Positions 4,757-10,840 of a stretch of DNA of 29,082 bases are shown here, in pieces. The DNA lies in the IMG/VR virus record IMGVR_UViG_3300019871_000005, positions 1-29,082 of that record, one strand, 5' to 3'. How positions within the stretch are numbered: position 1 is the stretch's first letter; the number at the start of each line of letters is the position of its first letter. The notes below the pieces were generated by a model. It saw only the letters and a list, made by a program, of their open reading frames with translations. It ran no database searches and was not told the DNA's origin. The translations under genes and the position numbers were made by a program. This DNA comes from a virus.

Positions 4757-6424
4757 GTGGCCCGCTTCAACACCACCAAGCACACGAGCAAGCCACTTGT
4801 CGCTACGGTCAAGAGCCCCATGGGCTCCACCACAGAACAGCCCAACACCCGTACCGCGCTCGGTGCGTGGGGCTGGACTCGGACGCCCCAGGGAGAGCTG
4901 TTCCTGATGTCCTCCGGCGCCCTGCTCGACGGCGAGGACCACCTCCACGAACTGGGCAGTGACCGCGACAACCGGTTCTCCCGCCTCGTACGCACCACCA
5001 CGGCCGAGGACCCGGCGTGGACCGGGGACATGCTCCGATGGCTCCGCACGGACGGCAACATGCGTACCGCTCCTGTGATGGGCGCCGCCGAGTTTACCGC
5101 CGAAAGCCTCCGCAACAAGGCCCCCGGCTCCCGCAGCGTCGTCGACTCGGTCCTCCAGCGTGGCGACGAGCCCGGCGAGATCATCGCCTACTGGACGGCC
5201 ACGTACGGCCGCCGCCTCCCGAAGCCGCTCAAGCGCGGAGTCGCCGACGCCGTACGCCGCCTGTACAACGGCAAGTCCCTCCTGAAGTGGGACAGCGACA
5301 AGGGCTACCGCTTCGGCGACGTCCTCAACCTTGTCCATGCGAAGCCTGACCCGTCGAAGCCGTGGCAGGGCGACGTGTTTCAGTACGCCCTGGACCGCCG
5401 CCATCACCCGGCCACCGCAGTTCCGCCCGCCTCCAACCGCACCCTCACCGCCCACCGGCGGCTGATGCAGATGCCGGTCAAAGAGCGTCGGGCCGCCATC
5501 GTCTCTTCCAACGGTTCGGCCCTGATCGCCGAGGCCGGACTGACCTGGGAAGGACTGGCCGGATGGATCCAGGGCCCGCTCGACAAGGCGGTCTGGGAAG
5601 CCATGATCCCCTCCATGAACATCATGGCGCTCATCAGGAACCTCAGGAACTTCGACCAGGTGGGCGTCTCCGACGAGGTCGCCGAGCTGATCGTCTCGCA
5701 GCTCACCGACCCCGACGTGATCGCCCGCTCGCGGCAGTTCCCCTTCCGCTACCTGATGGCCCATCGTGCCACGCAGAACGCCGGATCGCTGCGCTGGGCC
5801 TATCCGCTGGAGAAGGCCCTCAACCACTCGCTAGCCAACGTGCCCGCCCTCGGCGGACGCACGCTGATCATAGTCGACCGCTCGCCGTCCATGTTCCCGG
5901 AGTACAACAGCCACTTCCCGAACATGAAGATGAAGGACATCTCCCGCGCCGACCAGGCGGCGGTCTTCGGTTCAGCCCTGGCCGTCCGCGCCGAGAACGC
6001 AACCCTCGTCGAGTTCCACGGCAAGTCCCGCGAGATCAAGTTCCCGAAGAACTCCAGCGTGCTGTCCCTCCTCGACAAGTTCGGCAGGGACTGGGGCACC
6101 AACATCCCCGACGCCATCAGCGCGCACTACGACAACCACGACCGCGTCATCATCATCACCGACGAACAGACACGGCCCGGGTTTATCCCCTCGAACAAGA
6201 ACGGACGGTTCGTCGAGCACAGTCGCATCGACGCCGTCGTTCCGCTGAACGTCCCGGTGTACATGTGGAACTTCGCCGGGTACGAAGCCTCCGCGATGCC
6301 GAGCGGCAGCAATGCCCGCTTCACTCTCGGAGGCCTCACTGACCAGGCGTTCAAGCTGATCCCCATGCTCGAAGCAGGATCGGACGGCGTCTGGCCCTGG
6401 CATGCGGTGTGCCAGGGCGATTGA
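4757..6424 (+). CDS. rsr: Ro60/Rsr-type TROVE + vWA RNA-binding protein
   Basis: 555 residues from GTG 4757, preceded by ACAAGGAAGG at 4741-4750; an upstream in-frame GTG at 4727 lacks a site and lies in a hairpin. Residues about 15-360 match the TROVE domain, the ring of helical repeats that holds Y RNAs and the ends of misfolded RNAs. Residues about 365-540 form a von Willebrand A domain with all MIDAS parts visible: DRSPS at Asp374, GTNIPDAI, and IITDEQ. Length and domain order fit Ro60 and bacterial Rsr. Family knowledge: Ro proteins bind Y RNAs, and Deinococcus Rsr works with PNPase in RNA decay. Six Y-RNA-like hairpins lie immediately upstream on the same strand, so protein and RNA partners are co-encoded. 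The purpose in infection is not known from the sequence. Confidence 0.93.
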   Translation: MARFNTTKHTSKPLVATVKSPMGSTTEQPNTRTALGAWGWTRTPQGELFLMSSGALLDGEDHLHELGSDRDNRFSRLVRTTTAEDPAWTGDMLRWLRTDGNMRTAPVMGAAEFTAESLRNKAPGSRSVVDSVLQRGDEPGEIIAYWTATYGRRLPKPLKRGVADAVRRLYNGKSLLKWDSDKGYRFGDVLNLVHAKPDPSKPWQGDVFQYALDRRHHPATAVPPASNRTLTAHRRLMQMPVKERRAAIVSSNGSALIAEAGLTWEGLAGWIQGPLDKAVWEAMIPSMNIMALIRNLRNFDQVGVSDEVAELIVSQLTDPDVIARSRQFPFRYLMAHRATQNAGSLRWAYPLEKALNHSLANVPALGGRTLIIVDRSPSMFPEYNSHFPNMKMKDISRADQAAVFGSALAVRAENATLVEFHGKSREIKFPKNSSVLSLLDKFGRDWGTNIPDAISAHYDNHDRVIIITDEQTRPGFIPSNKNGRFVEHSRIDAVVPLNVPVYMWNFAGYEASAMPSGSNARFTLGGLTDQAFKLIPMLEAGSDGVWPWHAVCQGD

Positions 6425-6426
6425 TC

Positions 6427-6464
6427 TGCGGACCGGGAAACCTGGGGAGGTCAACCGGTCCGCA
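6427..6464 (+). terminator. Perfect 10-bp inverted repeat after the Ro gene
   Basis: TGCGGACCGG (6427-6436) and CCGGTCCGCA (6455-6464) flank an 18-base loop, starting two bases past the stop codon. There is no T run. It may be a terminator, or a 3' stabiliser that lets some transcription pass to the SD at 6468. The preceding bases TTGATCT echo the Y-RNA 3' block, probably by chance. Confidence 0.45.
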
Positions 6465-6493
6465 ACGACAAGGAAGGTGCTCCAAGGGGGGTC

Positions 6494-6802
6494 ATGGGTT
6501 TCTGGGACTTCACCTCTCAGAAGACTGCGTCCGCTGGCGGCACTGAAGTGGTGGGTGCGGGAGTCACGACGGGGTCCCGCACCGGTTCCTCGCCGGACGT
6601 GTGTCCGGCGAGGACACACCAACAGCACGTCCAAGATCAGAGTCTGTCCGTACGCATCGGGTCTGCGGCCAGACGACACAACTCCCGCAGCGCAGGTCCC
6701 TCCCGTTCTCTCGGGCCCTGCGCTGCGGGTTTCTCACGTTCCGTCGCCTATCACCAAGGACATCATGCTCGTCATCAAGACGGAGATCTGGCCGCACGGT
6801 GA
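6494..6802 (+). CDS. Doubtful small ORF after the Ro gene
   Basis: ATG 6494 follows AAGGGGGG (6484-6491) and, 17 bases upstream, the recurrent ACAAGGAAGG signal, which argues that something is translated. The first 35 residues (MGFWDFTSQKTASAGG, then VVGAGVTTG) look plausible, but the ORF then runs through two strong hairpins (6588-6613, 6684-6729), overlaps the next gene and becomes Arg/His-rich like an out-of-frame read. Either a short product is made and the annotated stop is irrelevant, or this is not a gene. Confidence 0.28.
   Translation: MGFWDFTSQKTASAGGTEVVGAGVTTGSRTGSSPDVCPARTHQQHVQDQSLSVRIGSAARRHNSRSAGPSRSLGPCAAGFSRSVAYHQGHHARHQDGDLAAR
6588..6613 (+). terminator. 11-bp perfect hairpin, probable terminator
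   Basis: CCTCGCCGGAC (6588-6598) and GTCCGGCGAGG (6603-6613) close a 4-base loop GTGT. The stem is very stable and GC-rich without a T run, as often in actinobacteria. With 6427-6464 and 6684-6735 it gives three hairpins in 310 bases. Confidence 0.55.
6684..6735 (+). terminator. 13-bp terminator with T-rich tail
   Basis: CCCGCAGCGCAGG (6684-6696) pairs perfectly with CCTGCGCTGCGGG (6717-6729), followed by TTTCTC. An inner CCCG/CGGG extends the fold. It sits 35 bases before the next start codon and should separate the Ro transcript from the small-gene unit. Confidence 0.7.
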
Positions 6803-7064
6803 GGTCGAGAATAGGTTCGAGATCGCCAGGATCGGCATCATCAACTGCCGTGGTCACGGCACACCGGACATCGCGGACTACAGCGTGGTCGGCCTCCTGG
6901 AGCGCGATAAAGCGGAGTACGTCGCCGAGGGAATCCTCCTCGCGCACTTCCGGCAGAACGGCTGGGAGCCGCTGGCCGCACGCGCTCTGCGTGAGCAGGA
7001 GAGAGCACCGATCTTCCACCCCGACTACACCCAGTCTGTTGTTGATCTACTGAGGCGAGGATGA
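6765..7064 (+). CDS. Hypothetical protein, 99 residues
   Basis: ATG 6765 follows AAGGA (6756-6760). An acidic/hydrophobic mix with beta-like N terminus (MLVIKTEIWPHGE, ARIGIINCRGHG) and a helical C terminus (LERDKAEYVAEGILLAHFRQNG). No domain is recognised. The next gene starts one base past its TGA, so the two are coupled. Longer readings from 6402 in the same frame cross two terminators and are not credible. Confidence 0.6.
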   Translation: MLVIKTEIWPHGEVENRFEIARIGIINCRGHGTPDIADYSVVGLLERDKAEYVAEGILLAHFRQNGWEPLAARALREQERAPIFHPDYTQSVVDLLRRG

Positions 7065-7065
7065 C

Positions 7066-7443
7066 ATGCCGGACACACCGGAACCCGCGCGGGAAGCGTG
7101 GATGGACAGGCCGTTCATGGTCGACCAGGCGGAAGGCACCGAGATCGTCGAAGACGACGTCTTCCAGATGCAGGTCCAGCAACCGTATGGCGGCTGGGAG
7201 CCTCTGGGTGCCTTGCGAACCGACCGTGACGAAGTCACCAGACTCCAGGCGTACTACCTGAACGAGGATGCGAAGGGGGAGCCGGACGGAAAGGTCCGGG
7301 TCCTGCGGCGCAGTGTCGTCTGGACCGTGGACGAAGTCCCTGGCGACGGCGAGGGACAGACCCCTGCATCAGACATCCTGGCCCGCAACGACATGATCAT
7401 CCAGAGACTGTCCGGCGCGCAGTCCGCGGACTCGGCCGCGTAG
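7066..7443 (+). CDS. Hypothetical acidic protein, 125 residues
   Basis: Starts one base after the previous stop (TGACATG), which implies coupled translation. Strongly acidic, with a central YGGWEPLGALRTD stretch, a beta-like KVRVLRRSVVWTVDE and a helical C terminus. It resembles no family I can name. Followed after 42 bases by the TerD-family gene with its own SD. Confidence 0.6.
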   Translation: MPDTPEPAREAWMDRPFMVDQAEGTEIVEDDVFQMQVQQPYGGWEPLGALRTDRDEVTRLQAYYLNEDAKGEPDGKVRVLRRSVVWTVDEVPGDGEGQTPASDILARNDMIIQRLSGAQSADSAA

Positions 7444-7471
7444 GACCGAACACCAGCACCACCGACAAGGA

Positions 7472-7485
7472 AGAGGGCAGCCTCT
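7472..7485 (+). promoter_or_regulatory. Hairpin between SD and ATG of the TerD-family gene
   Basis: AGAGG (7472-7476) pairs with CCTCT (7481-7485) around GCAG, abutting the ATG at 7486. The AAGGA of the CGACAAGGAAG signal (7463-7473) lies 14 bases from the ATG linearly. Either folding shortens this distance, or AGAGGG is the actual SD and folding hides it. Confidence 0.45.
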
Positions 7486-8142
7486 ATGAACATCCTGACC
7501 AAGGAAGACGGTGACAACCCGCTTGACGGCGTGGAGTTCCTGACGCTCGGACTGGCCTGGGAGCGCAACACCGTCCCCGGCGAGTCCTCAGGCATCGGCA
7601 AGGCGAAGGCCTGGGCTCAGCGCAAGAAGCGAGAAACGAACGGGCTGACCGATCCGGCCGACATGGACGCGGGCGCCCTGTTCTTCGTCGGCGACAAGCC
7701 GGTGAAGTACCTCGGCTTCGGCAACGAGACACCCTTCAAGGACGAGCCCACTCCCGCGGAACAGCACTCGGCCGTCACCACCGGCGACAGCCTTCGCGGC
7801 GAGGGAGACGGCGACGACGAGACCCTCACCTTCGACCTGCGGAACATCCCCGCCCGCTTCACCCGGTTCATGATCGTGGTCGGCGCCCACAAGCCCGGCT
7901 CCAAGATGAACGCGGTGCACGACCTGAAGGCCACCATCTATGACGGCACCGGCGGCACCAACCAGTCCGTCGCCGTCATCGAACCCTCACTCCTGGAGGA
8001 CCACGAGATCCTGGCGATCTGCGACGTCAAGCGCACCGCCGCCGCCTCATGGGTCCTCAAGGTCAACGGCTCCGGCTTCACCCCGGTCAAGGGCGACATC
8101 CGCTCACTGCTCCTGAAGTCCATCAACGCACTGGGCCGGTGA
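7486..8142 (+). CDS. TerD-family stress-response protein
   Basis: 218 residues, close to the usual 190-200 of TerD proteins with an inserted segment near residues 35-55. Family marks are clear: LGLAWERN near 21-28, ADMDAGALFFV (58-68) in place of the DLDAS-like strand, and the Ca2+-binding loop GDSLRGEGDGDDE at 100-112. TerD proteins are linked to tellurite, phage and DNA-damage stress and bind calcium through the acidic loop. Published comparative work connects Ter systems with vWA proteins and nucleic-acid processing, so its closeness to a TROVE-vWA gene is notable. The lipoprotein gene begins three bases after its stop. Confidence 0.88.
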   Translation: MNILTKEDGDNPLDGVEFLTLGLAWERNTVPGESSGIGKAKAWAQRKKRETNGLTDPADMDAGALFFVGDKPVKYLGFGNETPFKDEPTPAEQHSAVTTGDSLRGEGDGDDETLTFDLRNIPARFTRFMIVVGAHKPGSKMNAVHDLKATIYDGTGGTNQSVAVIEPSLLEDHEILAICDVKRTAAASWVLKVNGSGFTPVKGDIRSLLLKSINALGR

Positions 8143-8144
8143 CC

Positions 8145-8513
8145 ATGAAACGCTGGCACATCGCCGCGATGACACTGGCTCTGGTCTTCTCGGCCACCGG
8201 GTGCTACGGCGACGACGACAGCAAGGGCATGGGTGACGCCCCGGTGGCGACCTCCACCTCCGGCGTGCGCGCCGGTGACGACAGCCCGGGTGTCGTGACC
8301 AACATGCCGAATCACTATGGCAACGTGGCAACGAAGTGCGTCGCGGGTGCCAAGCCATGGCGCATCATCGAGGGCACCAACACCGACTACACGGGATCCA
8401 ATTTCGCCCTCGTGCAGGACCCCAAGGCCTGCGGCGGTGACTGGGTGTCCGGCGCCAGGGTGGTCATGGGCACTCGCAGCAAGGGCGTGGAAGAACCCGA
8501 CGACGGCTCATGA
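8145..8513 (+). CDS. Small secreted lipoprotein
   Basis: 122 residues with a lipoprotein signal peptide: MKRW, a hydrophobic core (AAMTLALVF) and lipobox ATGC with Cys20. The mature part is short and Asp/Ser/Thr-rich at first, then has CVAGAK and KACGG, whose two cysteines could form a disulfide. It would sit on the outer face of the host membrane; phage lipoproteins there often block superinfection, but nothing here proves that role. Last gene before the terminator at 8545. Confidence 0.75.
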   Translation: MKRWHIAAMTLALVFSATGCYGDDDSKGMGDAPVATSTSGVRAGDDSPGVVTNMPNHYGNVATKCVAGAKPWRIIEGTNTDYTGSNFALVQDPKACGGDWVSGARVVMGTRSKGVEEPDDGS

Positions 8514-8544
8514 CACGTCACACCATGACGTAATTCGACAACAA

Positions 8545-8595
8545 AAAGAAAGCCCCCGCGCCCCGGAATTCGCCGGAGAAACGGGGGCTTTCTTT
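8545..8595. terminator. Strong bidirectional terminator
   Basis: AAAGAAAGCCCCCG (8545-8558) pairs with CGGGGGCTTTCTTT (8582-8595), 14 pairs, with an inner CCGG/CCGG. A-rich and T-rich flanks make it work on either strand. It separates the TerD/lipoprotein unit from the next transcript. Confidence 0.88.
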
Positions 8596-8609
8596 CTTCC
8601 ATTATTGGT

Positions 8610-8621
8610 TACAATTCCTGC
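8610..8621 (+). promoter_or_regulatory. -10 box for a leaderless mRNA
   Basis: TACAAT (8610-8615) is six bases before the ATG at 8622, so transcription would start at the A of the start codon. No SD is present. No consensus -35 is seen in the preceding terminator tail. Confidence 0.6.
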
Positions 8622-9248
8622 ATGATCCATGAGCCGGGGAGTCTCCGCGCACGCCTGCGCACTACTGCCGACCAGGCACTACGCCTCTATGAGGCCCTTG
8701 AAGCCGTCATCCCTCACCGTCAGGTCACCGGAGAATACCGGCCCGCGATATCCCATCATCGGCGACCCGTGGCACCCATCCCATGGAATTCTGTCGCCGC
8801 CGAGTTGACACTTGATTTCCACACCGAGATACGGCGCCTCGAAATCCACCTCAAGGAACGGATCACCGGCGGCTACCTCCAGCGGCGCGGATCATCCAGC
8901 GACAACACCCGCTACGCCGTCGACTCCGTCGTCAATCTCTGCGAGACCATCGACGACAACGATGCTCTCGGCGTCCTCAACTACCTCGCCGCCTGGGTAC
9001 GCCGCGCCGAGACCTACTACAACCCCCAGGGGGGCCTGCGCCGCCTGCCCAGGGAACCCGGCGAGAAAGAGATGGCCTGTCCCTACTGCCAGCACAAGAC
9101 CATGCGCTGGCAGCCCTCCATCGGCATCGCCGTCTGCGTACGCCCCGCCTGCTGCAAGGACGACGGCCAGCGCCCCCGCTGGTCGGCCAAGTACACCCTC
9201 ACCGATACCGGGCCCGCGTTCCGCTGGGACGAGATGGAGGCGGCATGA
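8622..9248 (+). CDS. Hypothetical actinophage protein with zinc ribbon
   Basis: 208 residues. The N-terminal 140 are helical (RLRTTADQALRLYEAL, ELTLDFHTEIRRLEIHL) without a known motif. The C-terminal part has a ribbon-like set of cysteines: CPYC near 150, then CVRPACC about 20 residues on. Such proteins are frequent in actinophages next to a small HTH protein and are of unknown function. It is probably translated from a leaderless transcript and overlaps the next gene by four bases (ATGA). Confidence 0.7.
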   Translation: MIHEPGSLRARLRTTADQALRLYEALEAVIPHRQVTGEYRPAISHHRRPVAPIPWNSVAAELTLDFHTEIRRLEIHLKERITGGYLQRRGSSSDNTRYAVDSVVNLCETIDDNDALGVLNYLAAWVRRAETYYNPQGGLRRLPREPGEKEMACPYCQHKTMRWQPSIGIAVCVRPACCKDDGQRPRWSAKYTLTDTGPAFRWDEMEAA

Positions 9249-9559
9249 CCCGCGGCTGGACCTCCCAGAACCTGGCGCCCGTCGGAGACGACGAACGCCT
9301 GTGGACCATCGTCGACGCGGCCAGCCGCCTCGGCCCGCTTCCCGGTGACCCCGATGACACCCCTCTCGACACCACCATCATCCGGCTGCGCAACGCCGCC
9401 CGCTGCAACCAACTGCGCCTGCCACCCGCGGGGAAACGCCGGAGCGCACGTCCCGGACGGCCCGGCCGCTACGCCCGCGTCTACCGGGCCGATGATTTCA
9501 TCGCCTTGTACGAGAAGATGGACCCCGACAACGACGAAAGACCCCCGGCCGCCGCCTGA
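9245..9559 (+). CDS. Small helix-turn-helix-like protein
   Basis: 104 residues, start overlapping the previous stop as ATGA. The order WTIVDAASRLG, IIRLRNAARCNQLRL, RYARVYRADDFIALYEKM resembles DNA-binding proteins of the HTH_17/excisionase type: N-terminal helix pair, basic wing, C-terminal helix. It may bind DNA together with the zinc-ribbon partner. The stop lies inside the converging terminator. Confidence 0.6.
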   Translation: MTRGWTSQNLAPVGDDERLWTIVDAASRLGPLPGDPDDTPLDTTIIRLRNAARCNQLRLPPAGKRRSARPGRPGRYARVYRADDFIALYEKMDPDNDERPPAAA

Positions 9560-9575
9560 GCAGTGACCGGGGGTC
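9540..9575. terminator. Terminator shared by the converging arms
   Basis: GACCCCCGG (9540-9548) pairs with CCGGGGGTC (9567-9575) around 18 bases. It covers the stop of the plus-strand gene and follows the last minus-strand gene (stop at 9620), so it can serve both transcripts. Confidence 0.6.
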
Positions 9576-9619
9576 AGACGAACATCGGCTTCACAGATGT
9601 CAATTCATCGTACGCGCCA

Positions 9620-10267
9620 TCACGCGTATTGGCGCCGTTGCGGGTCGAGAGCAAGAGACGATGAAGAAGTCGAGGGATCCGGCTGGTCCGGGGACGAGCT
9701 GCCGTCACGGCGACAAACCAGGGCGTCCTGATCCCAGCTCGGCGTCTGCAAACTGTAGCCGTCGGGGCACGCCGGTCCCGGATCACCCTGCGGTCCCGTG
9801 GGCCCTTCAGGTCCCTGCTCGCCCTGGGCACCAGCGGGACCCGGGTCACCCTGCGGTCCTGCTGGACCCGCCACACCGCTGGAACCATCCGAGCCGTTGG
9901 AGCCGTCCTGCCCCGGACTGCCGGTGGCAGAGATGCCCTGGGCTCCGGTCTTGCCCGTGGCGCCCGTCTTCCCGGTCGGTCCTGCAGGACCAGGTGACCC
10001 TGTCGGGCCAGGCGGCCCCGAGGGACCGCTGGGCCCGACGTCACCGCGGCTGCCGGGCTTCCCGCCCACCGGTGTCGCCCCGAGACCCTGCACCTGCCGC
10101 GCCAGCGCATCACGCGCGCTGTTGGCGACGACGAGTTCCTGCTGCAGATCACGAATGCTGAAGAAAATCCCCGCCAGCAGCAGTCCCAGCAGGATGGCAC
10201 CCACAGCCACGACGGCATCCCCGCGTCTCCAGCGGTTACGCTCGGCACGCATTTCGCTCCGCGTCAC
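9620..10267 (-). CDS. Membrane-anchored collagen-like protein
   Basis: 215 residues. A basic N terminus, one membrane helix (about 17-38) and a short coiled coil (40-62) precede a collagen region: 15 uninterrupted G-X-Y triplets (69-113), a two-residue break (AT), then 17 triplets (116-166). The end carries CPDGY and a second cysteine at 184, likely a disulfide, then a Ser/Pro tail. It should trimerise through the coiled coil and collagen helix. Starts at GTG, overlapping the previous stop by four bases. Phage collagen repeats are usually in tail fibres; here the membrane helix and lysis-cassette position point instead to a cell-envelope role, which is inference. Confidence 0.8.
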   Translation of the reverse strand: MTRSEMRAERNRWRRGDAVVAVGAILLGLLLAGIFFSIRDLQQELVVANSARDALARQVQGLGATPVGGKPGSRGDVGPSGPSGPPGPTGSPGPAGPTGKTGATGKTGAQGISATGSPGQDGSNGSDGSSGVAGPAGPQGDPGPAGAQGEQGPEGPTGPQGDPGPACPDGYSLQTPSWDQDALVCRRDGSSSPDQPDPSTSSSSLALDPQRRQYA

Positions 10268-10560
10268 GTCGACCCTCCCTGTACCAACAGGATGATCACG
10301 GGCAGCAGGATGCTGATCAGCGGGACGATGACGGAGGCGATCAGCCAGCGGCGGGTGGCAACGATCCTCTCGGCATCCTTCTCACGCAGCGTTTCCAGTG
10401 TGGCAACCCGCGCCACGAGTGCCTCATGCCGAAGGTTGTAAATCTCCATATCGACTTTGCGATCGAGTCTGGAGTTGAATTCGACGATGTCCTCTTTGAG
10501 GTCGGCGAACCGTTGCTCCATACGTCTCTGGAGCTCACCGAGGGACGGCTCGTCCGCCAT
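10264..10560 (-). CDS. Small membrane protein with coiled coil (holin-associated)
   Basis: 98 residues. The N-terminal two thirds are charged and helical (LGELQRRMEQRFADLKEDI) with heptads. The C-terminal segment 71-94 is a single hydrophobic helix. GGGGAGA precedes the ATG. A one-helix C-anchored protein next to a two-helix holin and endolysin may be a second holin, an antiholin or another lysis accessory. Confidence 0.65.
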   Translation of the reverse strand: MADEPSLGELQRRMEQRFADLKEDIVEFNSRLDRKVDMEIYNLRHEALVARVATLETLREKDAERIVATRRWLIASVIVPLISILLPVIILLVQGGST

Positions 10561-10580
10561 GATTCTCCCCGATCAGACGG

Positions 10581-10838
10581 TCAGACGCCCTTCGCGGTGG
10601 ACGCCGAGTTCCGGTTGCCGACGTAGCGCGCGGCCAGCCCCTTCACGAGCGTCACCACCGCGGCGACACCGGCCGTACCGGCGGCTTGCCAGAAACTGGC
10701 ATGCAGCATGTCAGCCGGGCCAGCGGCCAGTGCGACAGCCGCCACCGCGGCGAGGAACGTCCAGATCACGCGCTCGGCGAGATCCTGCGCATACGTCGCA
10801 GCCGTCTTGATCAGAACGTTCGCCTCTTCGGGAACCAT
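10581..10838 (-). CDS. Holin, two membrane segments
   Basis: 85 residues from the ATG two bases beyond the endolysin stop. Two hydrophobic helices (about 25-41 and 48-67) are joined by a short turn, with a basic C terminus (ARYVGNRN). Size, topology and position directly after the endolysin fit small class II-type holins of actinophages. It would open the membrane to release the amidase. Longer readings of this frame run into the endolysin gene and are rejected. Confidence 0.78.
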   Translation of the reverse strand: MVPEEANVLIKTAATYAQDLAERVIWTFLAAVAAVALAAGPADMLHASFWQAAGTAGVAAVVTLVKGLAARYVGNRNSASTAKGV

Positions 10839-10840
10839 GG

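Noticed and set aside
4655-5827. Minus-strand ORF of 390 codons opposite the Ro gene
   Set aside because: Antisense to a well-supported TROVE gene, overlaps Y6, no recognisable domain or start signal.
6402-7064. Extended reading of the 99-residue gene from 6402
   Set aside because: Crosses three strong hairpins and overlaps the Ro gene end; the ATG at 6765 has its own SD.
9660-10060. GC-rich repeats that could be a tandem repeat or CRISPR-like array
   Set aside because: They are the degenerate 9-base coding periodicity of the collagen repeats; no spacers and no constant repeat. No CRISPR array was seen anywhere in the window.
9574-10248. Alternative minus-strand frame over the collagen gene
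   Set aside because: The other frame gives perfect G-X-Y periodicity, a membrane helix and a coupled start; this one is Arg-rich shadow.
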